A stretch of 32,545 nt of DNA from Candidatus Ozemibacter sp. (GTDB lineage Bacteria; Muiribacteriota; Ozemobacteria; Ozemobacterales; Ozemobacteraceae). Location: contig JASURT010000012.1 of NCBI GenBank assembly GCA_030446435.1, forward strand, positions 1 through 32,545, given 5' to 3'. This document shows, in pieces, positions 26,684 to 32,545 of the stretch (positions are counted from its first letter, which is position 1; each line of letters starts with the position of its first letter). The translations under genes were made by a program, and so were the position numbers. A model generated the notes under the pieces. That model searched no databases. It was not told where the DNA came from and saw only the letters and a list, made by a program, of their open reading frames with translations.

Positions 26684-28285
26684 ATGAAAAAATATTCTGT
26701 CGCAAGTAATAGATTCTCACTGTTAAAATCTGATTTATTCTGGATAATAGTTTTTCTTTGCCTCGGGCTTGCCGGGCTTGACTATTATAATTTTACCAAG
26801 CTTGGCGAATTCGTAGTTGCCATACATAGCCTTGTTGCCGTTTTAGTTCTATTGGTATCGGCTTTACTTGTTGAAGAAAACTATTTCTTCTGGGCAATAA
26901 TAATTTTGTTTCCTAACACCGCTTTCATGTTTTATTTAAGTCTTGGGTCAGGTTCTTTCAAGCCTTTTATGTGGGGTTTTCTGACCGAAATGATTATTGT
27001 TCTGATGATGACTCTTTTTCAGTGGCGTCTGCACAAATCATTCATTTCAGAAGAAGCTTTCGGCAAGATGAAAACTGAGTTAAGAGACCACAAAGACAAC
27101 AGTCTTTCAAGAATACTTTACTTCAGCCTTATCGGTTGTCTCAGAGATCGAAACAAAATTATTTCTCAGGCTTATCATGTTCTTGAAACCTGCTTTAAAG
27201 CAGATTCTGCAATGCTTTTTCTTGCCGACCACGAAAACAACGTCCTTGTTCCGTCTCCCAAAAGAGGCGACAGGTTCGCCAAAAATATTCAACCAATTAT
27301 GGTAAGCCCTGACTTCTGGGAAAAAGCCGCTTATGATCCTGAAAAAGGCGTTCTGAATGTAATTAACGGACAAGCGACCTTGCCCTCTTTAAGAGAGCTT
27401 ATTCCCCAAGCCAATCTCGATGCCCTGGCAGCTATGCCCGTCAGCTCAGGCAACCGCGTTATTGGTTTGATAGCAGTAATCAGACAAAAACCCGAAAACC
27501 GACATTACCTCGAACCCTCTCTTTTTGTAACCTTTGCTTACGTACTCGGTTCATCTCTCGAGAATTGCGCTGTTCACGAATTCCGAAAAAAGATGCTCGA
27601 CAGTGCTGAGAAAAAGTCAGAAATGATCAGAAATGCCTTCGGAAAATATGTTTCCGATTCAATAGTCGATGAATTGATTAACAATCGTGAAATGGCTGGT
27701 CTAGGAGGAAAGAAAAAGAAAGTTTCTATTCTTATGGCCGATCTTCGCGGTTTTACGGCACTTGCTTCGGTTATGCCGATCGAGCAGCTTGTGCCAATTT
27801 TGAATTCATGGTTTGAAATTGCCACTCATCTAATTCTTAGAAGTAACGGCACCATCGACAAATACATGGGTGATTGTGTGATGGTAATTTTTGGCGCCCC
27901 GATCGAGAAAGCCGACGATGTTCTCAGATCAGTTTATACAGCCTTCAGACTTCAGGAAAAATTCACGGAATTCAGAAAAACCATTGAATTACCTGAAGGT
28001 TATGATCTTGGCCTGGGAATCTCTATCAGCACAGGCACTGCCATTGTAGGCAACTTCGGTTCTTCAAACAGAATGGAATACACCGCTATCGGCGAAACGG
28101 TAAATCTTGCTGCCAGACTCGAAAAACTGGCTGGAGCTGGTGAAATTGTGGTTAACGAAAATACTTTCGGTCAGATTCCGCAGCATAAATTCAGATATGA
28201 AACCGAATCGAACGTACCTATTAAAGGCATTGCCAATCAGACAGTCTATCGTCTGAAAGAAGTTCTGCGCAGTCAACGCAACTGA
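26684..28285 (+). CDS. Membrane adenylate/guanylate cyclase with GAF sensor and complete active site
   Basis: This 533-residue protein has four predicted membrane helices within about 18-115, a GAF-type sensor at about 140-300, a short coiled transducer (AFGKYVSDSIVDELI) and a class III catalytic domain (about 340-525). The full residue set is present: metal Asp353 (MADLRGFT) and Asp397 (KYMGDCVMVIF), purine-site Lys393 and Thr467 (EYTAIGETVNLAARLE), and Asn474 and Arg478. It should be active as a homodimer with two sites. The Lys/Thr pair is that of class IIIb adenylate cyclases, some of which are bicarbonate-sensitive. It has no good ribosome-binding site. It converges with the TspO gene with 4 nt between stops. 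Confidence 0.9.
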   Translation: MKKYSVASNRFSLLKSDLFWIIVFLCLGLAGLDYYNFTKLGEFVVAIHSLVAVLVLLVSALLVEENYFFWAIIILFPNTAFMFYLSLGSGSFKPFMWGFLTEMIIVLMMTLFQWRLHKSFISEEAFGKMKTELRDHKDNSLSRILYFSLIGCLRDRNKIISQAYHVLETCFKADSAMLFLADHENNVLVPSPKRGDRFAKNIQPIMVSPDFWEKAAYDPEKGVLNVINGQATLPSLRELIPQANLDALAAMPVSSGNRVIGLIAVIRQKPENRHYLEPSLFVTFAYVLGSSLENCAVHEFRKKMLDSAEKKSEMIRNAFGKYVSDSIVDELINNREMAGLGGKKKKVSILMADLRGFTALASVMPIEQLVPILNSWFEIATHLILRSNGTIDKYMGDCVMVIFGAPIEKADDVLRSVYTAFRLQEKFTEFRKTIELPEGYDLGLGISISTGTAIVGNFGSSNRMEYTAIGETVNLAARLEKLAGAGEIVVNENTFGQIPQHKFRYETESNVPIKGIANQTVYRLKEVLRSQRN

Positions 28286-28289
28286 TATT

Positions 28290-28751
28290 TCAGGGATTAA
28301 GAATTTTATAGGCCGCGTTCAGATAAAAGGCAAAACATAACCAGGCTAAATAAGGCAAAAGAATCAACCCTGCGATTCTATTGATTTTCAGGAAATTCCT
28401 GATTGTTAGAATCACTGTAAAAATAAGAGCGGCCAATACTATAAGCGCAACTCCCGGCATTTTTGCGCCAAAAAAGACCGGAGTCCAACAGGCATTTAAA
28501 ACAAGTTGAGTAAAAAAAGCGCGCAGCCCTCTTTTTCTGGCTTCAGTTTGCGGTTCTGAATAAACCTTATCAAGCGAAAGGCCCATCAAAAGATAAAGAA
28601 AAGTCCAGACAGGCCCAAACACCCAATTTGGCGGATTCAGAAAAGGTCGGTTCAAACTTGAATACCAGGCTCCGGGTTTGACAAAAACCCCGCTTAAAGC
28701 TGGTAAAAAGCTTATAAATAAACATTTGCCAAGCTGTAAAACCCTGCTCAT
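28290..28751 (-). CDS. tspO: TspO/MBR family tryptophan-rich membrane protein
   Basis: The 153-residue protein has five membrane helices. Family marks: WYSSLNRPFLNPPNWVFGPVW, the LYLLMGLSL stretch, LNACWTPVFFG, and the C-terminal PYLAWLCFAFYLNAAY. Bacterial TspO binds or degrades porphyrins and responds to light, oxygen or stress, depending on the species; the role here is inferred from family only. It is the third gene of an operon after a glycerophosphodiesterase and a small membrane protein, separated by 31 nt. Confidence 0.88.
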   Translation of the reverse strand: MSRVLQLGKCLFISFLPALSGVFVKPGAWYSSLNRPFLNPPNWVFGPVWTFLYLLMGLSLDKVYSEPQTEARKRGLRAFFTQLVLNACWTPVFFGAKMPGVALIVLAALIFTVILTIRNFLKINRIAGLILLPYLAWLCFAFYLNAAYKILNP

Positions 28752-28782
28752 GTTTTATACCTAGTTTTTTATTCTGAACGAA

Positions 28783-29103
28783 TTATCTGGCAAGCATCAT
28801 GGCCAGGCCGATAAGCATTCCAAATTCGATTGCAGCCATTACAAGAAGACATAAAAAAACTGCGATCTGATTCAGTCCATATTTATTGTAGAAAATGTGG
28901 TAAAAATAAATATAATGAACTGGAATCCGGTAACCTGCCATTCTTATTGCCAACCCGCCAACATTGGCGATGGCACAATGCTTGAAGCTCTCAGGATAAT
29001 CAGGTAGATCAACATCAAGATCACCGGCCATTTTTTCAACAAGAATCTTGAAAACAAGAGTGTCGATGCCAAGCACCATAATAAAAACGAGAAAATGAAC
29101 CAT
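28783..29103 (-). CDS. Small three-helix membrane protein, unknown
   Basis: The frame encodes 106 residues with hydrophobic helices at about 2-20, 57-72 and 82-104. The middle loop carries charged and His/Tyr-rich residues (IPVHYIYFYHIFYNKYGLNQ). TAAGGAGAGG directly precedes the ATG, a convincing ribosome-binding site. It lies between the glycerophosphodiesterase (22 nt) and tspO (31 nt), which suggests a shared transcript. No family recognised. Confidence 0.7.
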   Translation of the reverse strand: MVHFLVFIMVLGIDTLVFKILVEKMAGDLDVDLPDYPESFKHCAIANVGGLAIRMAGYRIPVHYIYFYHIFYNKYGLNQIAVFLCLLVMAAIEFGMLIGLAMMLAR

Positions 29104-29125
29104 ATTCCTCTCCTTACTCTTTAAA

Positions 29126-30097
29126 CTACTTTTTAAATTTTTTCTTTAAAAATTTCGCGGTCACATCAGGGAAATCCGAAAATATCCCATCTATTTTTAT
29201 CTTTTTAAATAGTACGTTTAAAAGCTTGTCAGAGTCAAGAGAAAAAGGCAAAGAATCGACGCGGAAAGTGTAAGGATGCACTACCAGATCTTTTTGGTGA
29301 GCAAGTTTTACCATGTCCGAAATCACTGGTTTCCCATCTGGCTTAATTTCAGTAATAATCTGTTTGATTGAAGGCCCGATCCCATCAGCGTATTTGGCAA
29401 CCTCATTCAGATCGGTATCTTCTTCAAGCAGTTGAACCAGAGCAAGTTCTGATTTAAGTTCTGCTCTAATGCGCTTAAGTTCTTTGGCATCGAAGCATTG
29501 CAGATAACATTTGTCTTCTTTGGTTTTATAACCAAATTCATTTAAAATAAACAAAACAATCTTCGAAATATCATGCCCTTCTTTTCGGTGCCATTCCGGC
29601 TCTTTGATTTCCGGGTAAATTCCAATATCTTTGCCGGTTGACTTGTTAAGTCCCTGAATCATCTCAAGCTCTTCTGCAAGCGTAGAAATTCTAAACTCAG
29701 ACTTATAAAGGGGGAACCTCTTTGGAAAAACCGGCAAGCCGGTTTTCAAATCTATTCTTTCATTGACCTGCAGGGTTTTTATTTCCGCAAGAGTGAAATC
29801 AAGAGCGTAAAACCTGCCATCTTTTCTTTTACGTTCCGGAAATTTGCGGGCAACATCCGTAACTGTATCGAGATGTATATCGTGAATTATTATGGGTATA
29901 TCGTCGGCAGTCAAAACTATATCCTGCTCTATGTAGTCCGCCCCCTGGCCGTAGGCCAAAGCTTTGGCAGCAAGCGTGTGCTCAGGAAGATAACCACTTG
30001 CTCCACGATGAGCGATATTGATTGGCAGCAAATTTTGAGCAGATAGTTGAAAATTTAAAAGACTAAAAAATAAAATTACCAGAAAAAATTTATTCAT
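29126..30097 (-). CDS. glpQ: Exported glycerophosphodiester phosphodiesterase
   Basis: The 323-residue protein starts with a signal peptide (about 1-20, ending FQLSA). Its TIM-barrel has the family residues: His-Arg in NIAHRGASGYLPEHT, the Glu-x-Asp metal pair in DYIEQDIVLTADD, and the catalytic His in IIIHD. Later PEIKEPEWHRKEG and a final DGIFSDFPD complete the GlpQ pattern. It hydrolyses glycerophosphodiesters to glycerol 3-phosphate outside the cytoplasmic membrane. AAGGAGGATGAT precedes the ATG. It heads a three-gene operon and is divergent from clpP over 140 nt. Confidence 0.9.
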   Translation of the reverse strand: MNKFFLVILFFSLLNFQLSAQNLLPINIAHRGASGYLPEHTLAAKALAYGQGADYIEQDIVLTADDIPIIIHDIHLDTVTDVARKFPERKRKDGRFYALDFTLAEIKTLQVNERIDLKTGLPVFPKRFPLYKSEFRISTLAEELEMIQGLNKSTGKDIGIYPEIKEPEWHRKEGHDISKIVLFILNEFGYKTKEDKCYLQCFDAKELKRIRAELKSELALVQLLEEDTDLNEVAKYADGIGPSIKQIITEIKPDGKPVISDMVKLAHQKDLVVHPYTFRVDSLPFSLDSDKLLNVLFKKIKIDGIFSDFPDVTAKFLKKKFKK

Positions 30098-30237
30098 ATC
30101 ATCCTCCTTAACGCCTCATATACTTACTTTACCATTCTAAAGGCACTTATAAAACAAATATGTAACAAACCTCTTTTATTCAGACCACATACAGAGTAGA
30201 ATCAAACTATTCAAATTCAGCTTCGGAGAGATAGTTA

Positions 30238-30870
30238 ATGAACAAACAACTTTGGAAATCAGTCATAAGAACCAGAAACAACGACGAAGAAGAAGAGCCG
30301 AAAGAAGAAAAAGAAGAAAAGAACTCTGAGATCAATGAAGTGGTAGAACAAAAGCTGCTAGAAAACCGCCAGATTTTTCTCTGGGGAGCGGTTGAAGATG
30401 AAACCGCCAAAGATATTGTTTCAAAGTTACTTTATCTTGAAAATACCAAGCCAGGCGAAGAAATTACTTTTTTCATCAACAGCCCGGGAGGGGTAATTTC
30501 TTCCGGAATGGCAATCATAGACACAATGCATTTGATAACATCACCGGTTAAAACCGTTTGCATGGGTCTGGCTGCATCGATGGGTTCACTGATTCTATCT
30601 GCTGGCGCAAAAAACAAAAGACTGGTTTTCCCCAATGGAAAAATCATGATTCATCAACCCAGTGTTGAATTTCTTTATGGACAGGCAACCGACCTCGAAA
30701 TCCAGGCTAAAGAAATAATAAGAACCCGTGACGTCGTGGCCTCGATGCTCGCAAAGAATTGTCATAAGTCAAAAGATAAAGTTCTAAAAGATCTAGACCG
30801 TGATTACTGGATGAATGCAGAAGAATCAATTAAATACGGAATTGTCGATGATATTTACAAAATTAAATAA
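30238..30870 (+). CDS. clpP: ClpP-type serine protease with acidic N-terminal extension
   Basis: This is a 210-residue protein. The triad is present: Ser114 in CMGLAASMGSL, His139 in KIMIHQP and an Asp in the DRDYWM stretch (Asp187 or Asp189). The oligomer-forming FFINSPGGVISSGMAI and GQATDLEIQAKEI are normal. The N-terminus is unusual: residues 14-32 are almost all charged (DEEEEPKEEKEEK), and the conserved ClpP opening with its propeptide and YDIYSRLL helix is missing. The axial entry loops, which contact the ATPase, are thus changed. No clpX or clpA is adjacent. The start is ATG 30238, with GGAG at 30225-30228 and a possible -10 TAGAAT at 30197-30202. It is probably a second, specialised ClpP. 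Confidence 0.88.
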   Translation: MNKQLWKSVIRTRNNDEEEEPKEEKEEKNSEINEVVEQKLLENRQIFLWGAVEDETAKDIVSKLLYLENTKPGEEITFFINSPGGVISSGMAIIDTMHLITSPVKTVCMGLAASMGSLILSAGAKNKRLVFPNGKIMIHQPSVEFLYGQATDLEIQAKEIIRTRDVVASMLAKNCHKSKDKVLKDLDRDYWMNAEESIKYGIVDDIYKIK

Positions 30871-30922
30871 CCCCTAGGAAATTAGAAATTCATCTATTTC
30901 CAAGGAAATGTCATCTATTCCC

Positions 30923-30970
30923 AAAACCCGGTCACTAAGGCTCTGTCAAGAGTGCAAAGTGCCGGGTTTT
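30923..30970. terminator. Bidirectional terminator between clpP and the UPF0316 gene
   Basis: AAAACCCGG (30923-30931) and CCGGGTTTT (30962-30970) form a perfect 9-bp stem, extended by CAC/GTG (30933-30935 and 30959-30961) with one bulge. T runs occur on both strands, so it can end both converging transcripts. The long loop (23 nt) makes it less typical. Confidence 0.6.
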
Positions 30971-30990
30971 GATTTACTCTTTAAAGCCTC

Positions 30991-31031
30991 GCGCCAGGGC
31001 AGTTGTGCCCTTTCATTTGCACCTTCGGCGC
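30991..31031. repeat. Nested inverted repeat in the clpP/UPF0316 gap
   Basis: AGGGCA/TGCCCT (30996-31001 and 31006-31011, loop GTTG) is nested in GCGCC/GGCGC (30991-30995 and 31027-31031). No gene covers it. It may be a palindromic intergenic repeat unit; I cannot tell its copy number from this window. Confidence 0.4.
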
Positions 31032-31069
31032 GTAGAACGTTTTCTCGGCCTATGGAACAGTCTGAAATT

Positions 31070-31639
31070 TTATTTTTTCTTGAAAAGAGCCCGCCAACCC
31101 GTCGCAGGTTGCAAGGTTGCAAATCTCTGCCTTTTATTCACATCTACCGATTCTGTTACGTAATAAGCCTCGGGTTCTATTTCCCTGGCTTTTTTCATAA
31201 TTTTTGGAACTTCCTTTTTCTTACAAACAATTTCAAGCTCGGTTACATGGCTTTCACCGCTGTCAGATCCACGAAATTCGAGAACCCGATATCCCATTCC
31301 CCTCATTTTATTGGCGATATCACTGCTGGGGTCAAAACATATAATACGCAAAAGGGTATTACCAAAAGAAAGCTGCTTCTCAAGAAGAATACCGGCAACA
31401 TTACCGCTCGCATAACCGAGGGCGTAAAAAATTCCGATAACCGGATTCCCATTGATTTCCTGAAGAACTTTCGAGATGACTACAAGCCAGATACTGACTT
31501 CTAAAAAACCAAGTATGAAAGCGGTTATGATTCTACCGTTAACAATGCTGATAATTCTAATTGTTCCGATTGAAACATCGAGTATTCGGGCGAAAAAAAT
31601 TGCAATTCCGGTGAAAATGATATTTGCGTCCATATTCAT
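31070..31639 (-). CDS. UPF0316 (DUF2179/DUF5698) membrane protein
   Basis: This is a 189-residue protein. The N-terminal three-helix part carries the family stretches FFARILDVSIGTIRII and ITAFILGFLEVSIWLVVIS, then the glycine-rich IGIFYALGYASGNVAGILLE. A soluble C-terminal domain of about 90 residues follows (CFDPSSDIANKMRGMGY..., then CKKKEVPKIMKKAREIEP), resembling a DUF2179-type domain known from YitT-like membrane proteins, and may bind a small ligand. The function is not established. ATGs at 31639 and 31633 are possible; neither has an ideal ribosome-binding site. Confidence 0.8.
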   Translation of the reverse strand: MNMDANIIFTGIAIFFARILDVSIGTIRIISIVNGRIITAFILGFLEVSIWLVVISKVLQEINGNPVIGIFYALGYASGNVAGILLEKQLSFGNTLLRIICFDPSSDIANKMRGMGYRVLEFRGSDSGESHVTELEIVCKKKEVPKIMKKAREIEPEAYYVTESVDVNKRQRFATLQPATGWRALFKKK

Positions 31640-31735
31640 GAATGATTGATACCTTAATTTTTTTTGGGGTTAAAAAATTAGCAAAGAACAAGTATTCTTA
31701 GATTGTACACATAAATATATCTAAAAAGGAACAAT

Positions 31736-32380
31736 ATGAAAATATTAAAAGGAAGCCCCATCTGTTTAATTGGATTTATAACCATTTTCCTGCTTTTTAC
31801 CGGGCCGGCAGAAGCAGGTGACCCAAATGGAGTCTGGTCATCATCTACCGGTTCTGTTGTTAAAATTTGGGCCAATATGCAGCAATTACAAATTACCGTA
31901 TCAAACCAAAACGGTTCCTGGAATTACCGTGGTTGGTGGACAAGATTTGGCGACTATTTCAGCTATGAGGTCCCGGGAGCCGGGGTATGGAATGGGGCCT
32001 TCGCTAACAATAACAGCAATGTAATTTATGTAAAAGACCCAAAGGGTCAGACCTACACCTGGACCAGAGGCGCTAAAAAACAGTTTTACAGCAACAATGG
32101 AAACAGAAGCCAGCAAACACAACAGGTGAACATAAATGGCGTCTGGCAATCAAATTCTGGCAATGCGTTCAATGTCTCAACAAAAGGTAACCAGGTCTTT
32201 GTAACCATAGTAAGGCCTGACGGTAGTAGAATTCAGGGCCTTGGAAGATGGATCGTTAAAGGTTCAAAATTTGATTATTCCATAACTGGGTATGCTGGCC
32301 AGGCAATTTGCACAATTAAGGATGCCAATACAATCTATGTTAATTTTAACGGCCAGATAACAACCTGGTATAGACGATAA
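31736..32380 (+). CDS. Exported protein of two tandem beta repeats, unknown
   Basis: The 214-residue protein has a signal peptide (1-27, ending PAEA). The mature part is a duplication: residues 31-111 (NGVWSSSTGSVVKIW through QTYTWTR) and 133-213 (NGVWQSNSGNAFNV through QITTWYR) align end to end, joined by a Gln/Asn/Ser linker (112-132). Each unit looks like a small all-beta fold rich in aromatic residues, perhaps a carbohydrate-binding or lipocalin-like unit; this is inference only. AAAAAGGAA precedes the ATG. A palindromic repeat begins right after the stop. Confidence 0.75.
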   Translation: MKILKGSPICLIGFITIFLLFTGPAEAGDPNGVWSSSTGSVVKIWANMQQLQITVSNQNGSWNYRGWWTRFGDYFSYEVPGAGVWNGAFANNNSNVIYVKDPKGQTYTWTRGAKKQFYSNNGNRSQQTQQVNINGVWQSNSGNAFNVSTKGNQVFVTIVRPDGSRIQGLGRWIVKGSKFDYSITGYAGQAICTIKDANTIYVNFNGQITTWYRR

Positions 32381-32426
32381 CGTAGGGGCAGCGATTTGTG
32401 GGGGCGATTCATGAATCGCCCCTACG
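32381..32426. repeat. Palindromic intergenic repeat unit
   Basis: A perfect 22-bp palindrome (32401-32422, centred on TTCATGAA) lies inside CGTAGGGG (32381-32388) and CCCCTACG (32419-32426). Elements of the form GTAGGGGCGATTCATGAATCGCCCCTAC are common in many bacterial genomes as dispersed repeats. It starts at the base after the stop of the 31736 gene and lies between that gene and the 5S terminator. Confidence 0.75.
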
Positions 32427-32452
32427 TATGTGGTAAAGACGGCCTGAAATGG

Positions 32453-32485
32453 AAAAGACCCTGTAGATTTCTCTACAGGGTCTTT
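32453..32485 (-). terminator. Terminator of the rRNA operon
   Basis: A perfect 14-bp inverted repeat (32454-32467 and 32472-32485) lies directly downstream of 5S rRNA. On the minus strand the loop is GAAA, a stable tetraloop, and T residues follow the stem. Confidence 0.85.
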
Positions 32486-32487
32486 AT

Positions 32488-32545
32488 AGACCTGGCGGCG
32501 ACCGACTCTCCCACGGAGCTGCCCCCGCAGTACCATTGGCGTCTT
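32488..32545 (-). rRNA. rrf: 5S rRNA, 3' part (continues beyond the window)
   Basis: The minus strand reads CCAATGGTACTGCGGGGG, then CCGTGGGAGAGTCGGTCG and CGCCGCCAGG, the conserved loop D/E region and helix I 3' strand of bacterial 5S rRNA. The 5' half lies outside, so an rRNA operon enters from the right. The mature 3' end is uncertain by a few bases. Confidence 0.9.

Noticed and set aside
30890-30922. Direct repeat TCATCTATT(T/C)CC, 21 nt apart
   Set aside because: Only two short imperfect copies; could be chance or an operator, and nothing else supports it.
30908-31504. A 198-residue plus-strand frame over the UPF0316 gene
   Set aside because: It is antisense to a recognisable membrane protein, has no ribosome-binding site and resembles no family.
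32264-32536. Minus-strand frame across the palindromic repeat and 5S region
   Set aside because: It runs through the palindrome, the terminator and into the 5S rRNA region, and has no coding character.

Overview
The window is bacterial chromosome with about 25 protein genes, mostly single-copy housekeeping enzymes. There is no phage, transposase, CRISPR or tRNA. I cannot place the organism from sequence alone. A split glycine decarboxylase (GcvPA/GcvPB), the LL-diaminopimelate aminotransferase route to lysine, formate-tetrahydrofolate ligase and several membrane-bound class III nucleotide cyclases fit an anaerobic-type bacterium from a poorly cultured phylum; Riflebacteria-like is only a guess. 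TAA, TGA and TAG all end genes of normal length here, so the standard code is assumed.

Layout. 1-258 is the 3' end of an unknown gene. 313-6189 (minus) holds two tandem, paralogous membrane cyclase-like proteins; the upstream one is cut by a single in-frame TAG. 6251-7152 holds a DUF2585/UPF0314 membrane protein and an SMR exporter facing each other. 7499-18102 (plus) is threonine synthase and then a compact eight-gene one-carbon/glycine operon: folD, a class V aminotransferase, fhs, gcvT, glyA, gcvH, gcvPA, gcvPB. 18177-19634 is a CCA/poly(A) nucleotidyltransferase with an HD domain. 19642-23492 (minus) is a lysine operon, lysC-lysA-dapL, preceded by a structured leader. 23909-25098 (minus) holds two small exported proteins, the second with an in-frame TGA. 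25317-28285 (plus) is an acidic amino acid symporter and a GAF-containing cyclase. 28290-30097 (minus) is an operon of glycerophosphodiesterase, a small membrane protein and TspO. 30238-32380 holds a ClpP-type protease, a UPF0316 membrane protein and an exported tandem-repeat protein. The right edge is the 3' end of a 5S rRNA on the minus strand with its terminator.

How the genes work together. The one-carbon operon encodes formate activation, methylene-THF formation, the glycine cleavage/synthase proteins T, H and P, and serine hydroxymethyltransferase. It could run toward glycine and serine (reductive glycine pathway) or from serine and glycine toward formate plus ATP. The L-protein and formate dehydrogenase are not in the window.

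The most striking observation is at 313-4131. The two adjacent cyclase domains have lost complementary halves of the class III active site. One keeps only the metal-binding aspartates; the other keeps only the Lys/Thr and Asn/Arg substrate residues. This is the division seen between the C1 and C2 domains of mammalian adenylyl cyclase, so the pair may form one obligate heterodimeric cyclase with a single active site. The third cyclase (26684-28285) has the whole set and should work as a homodimer.
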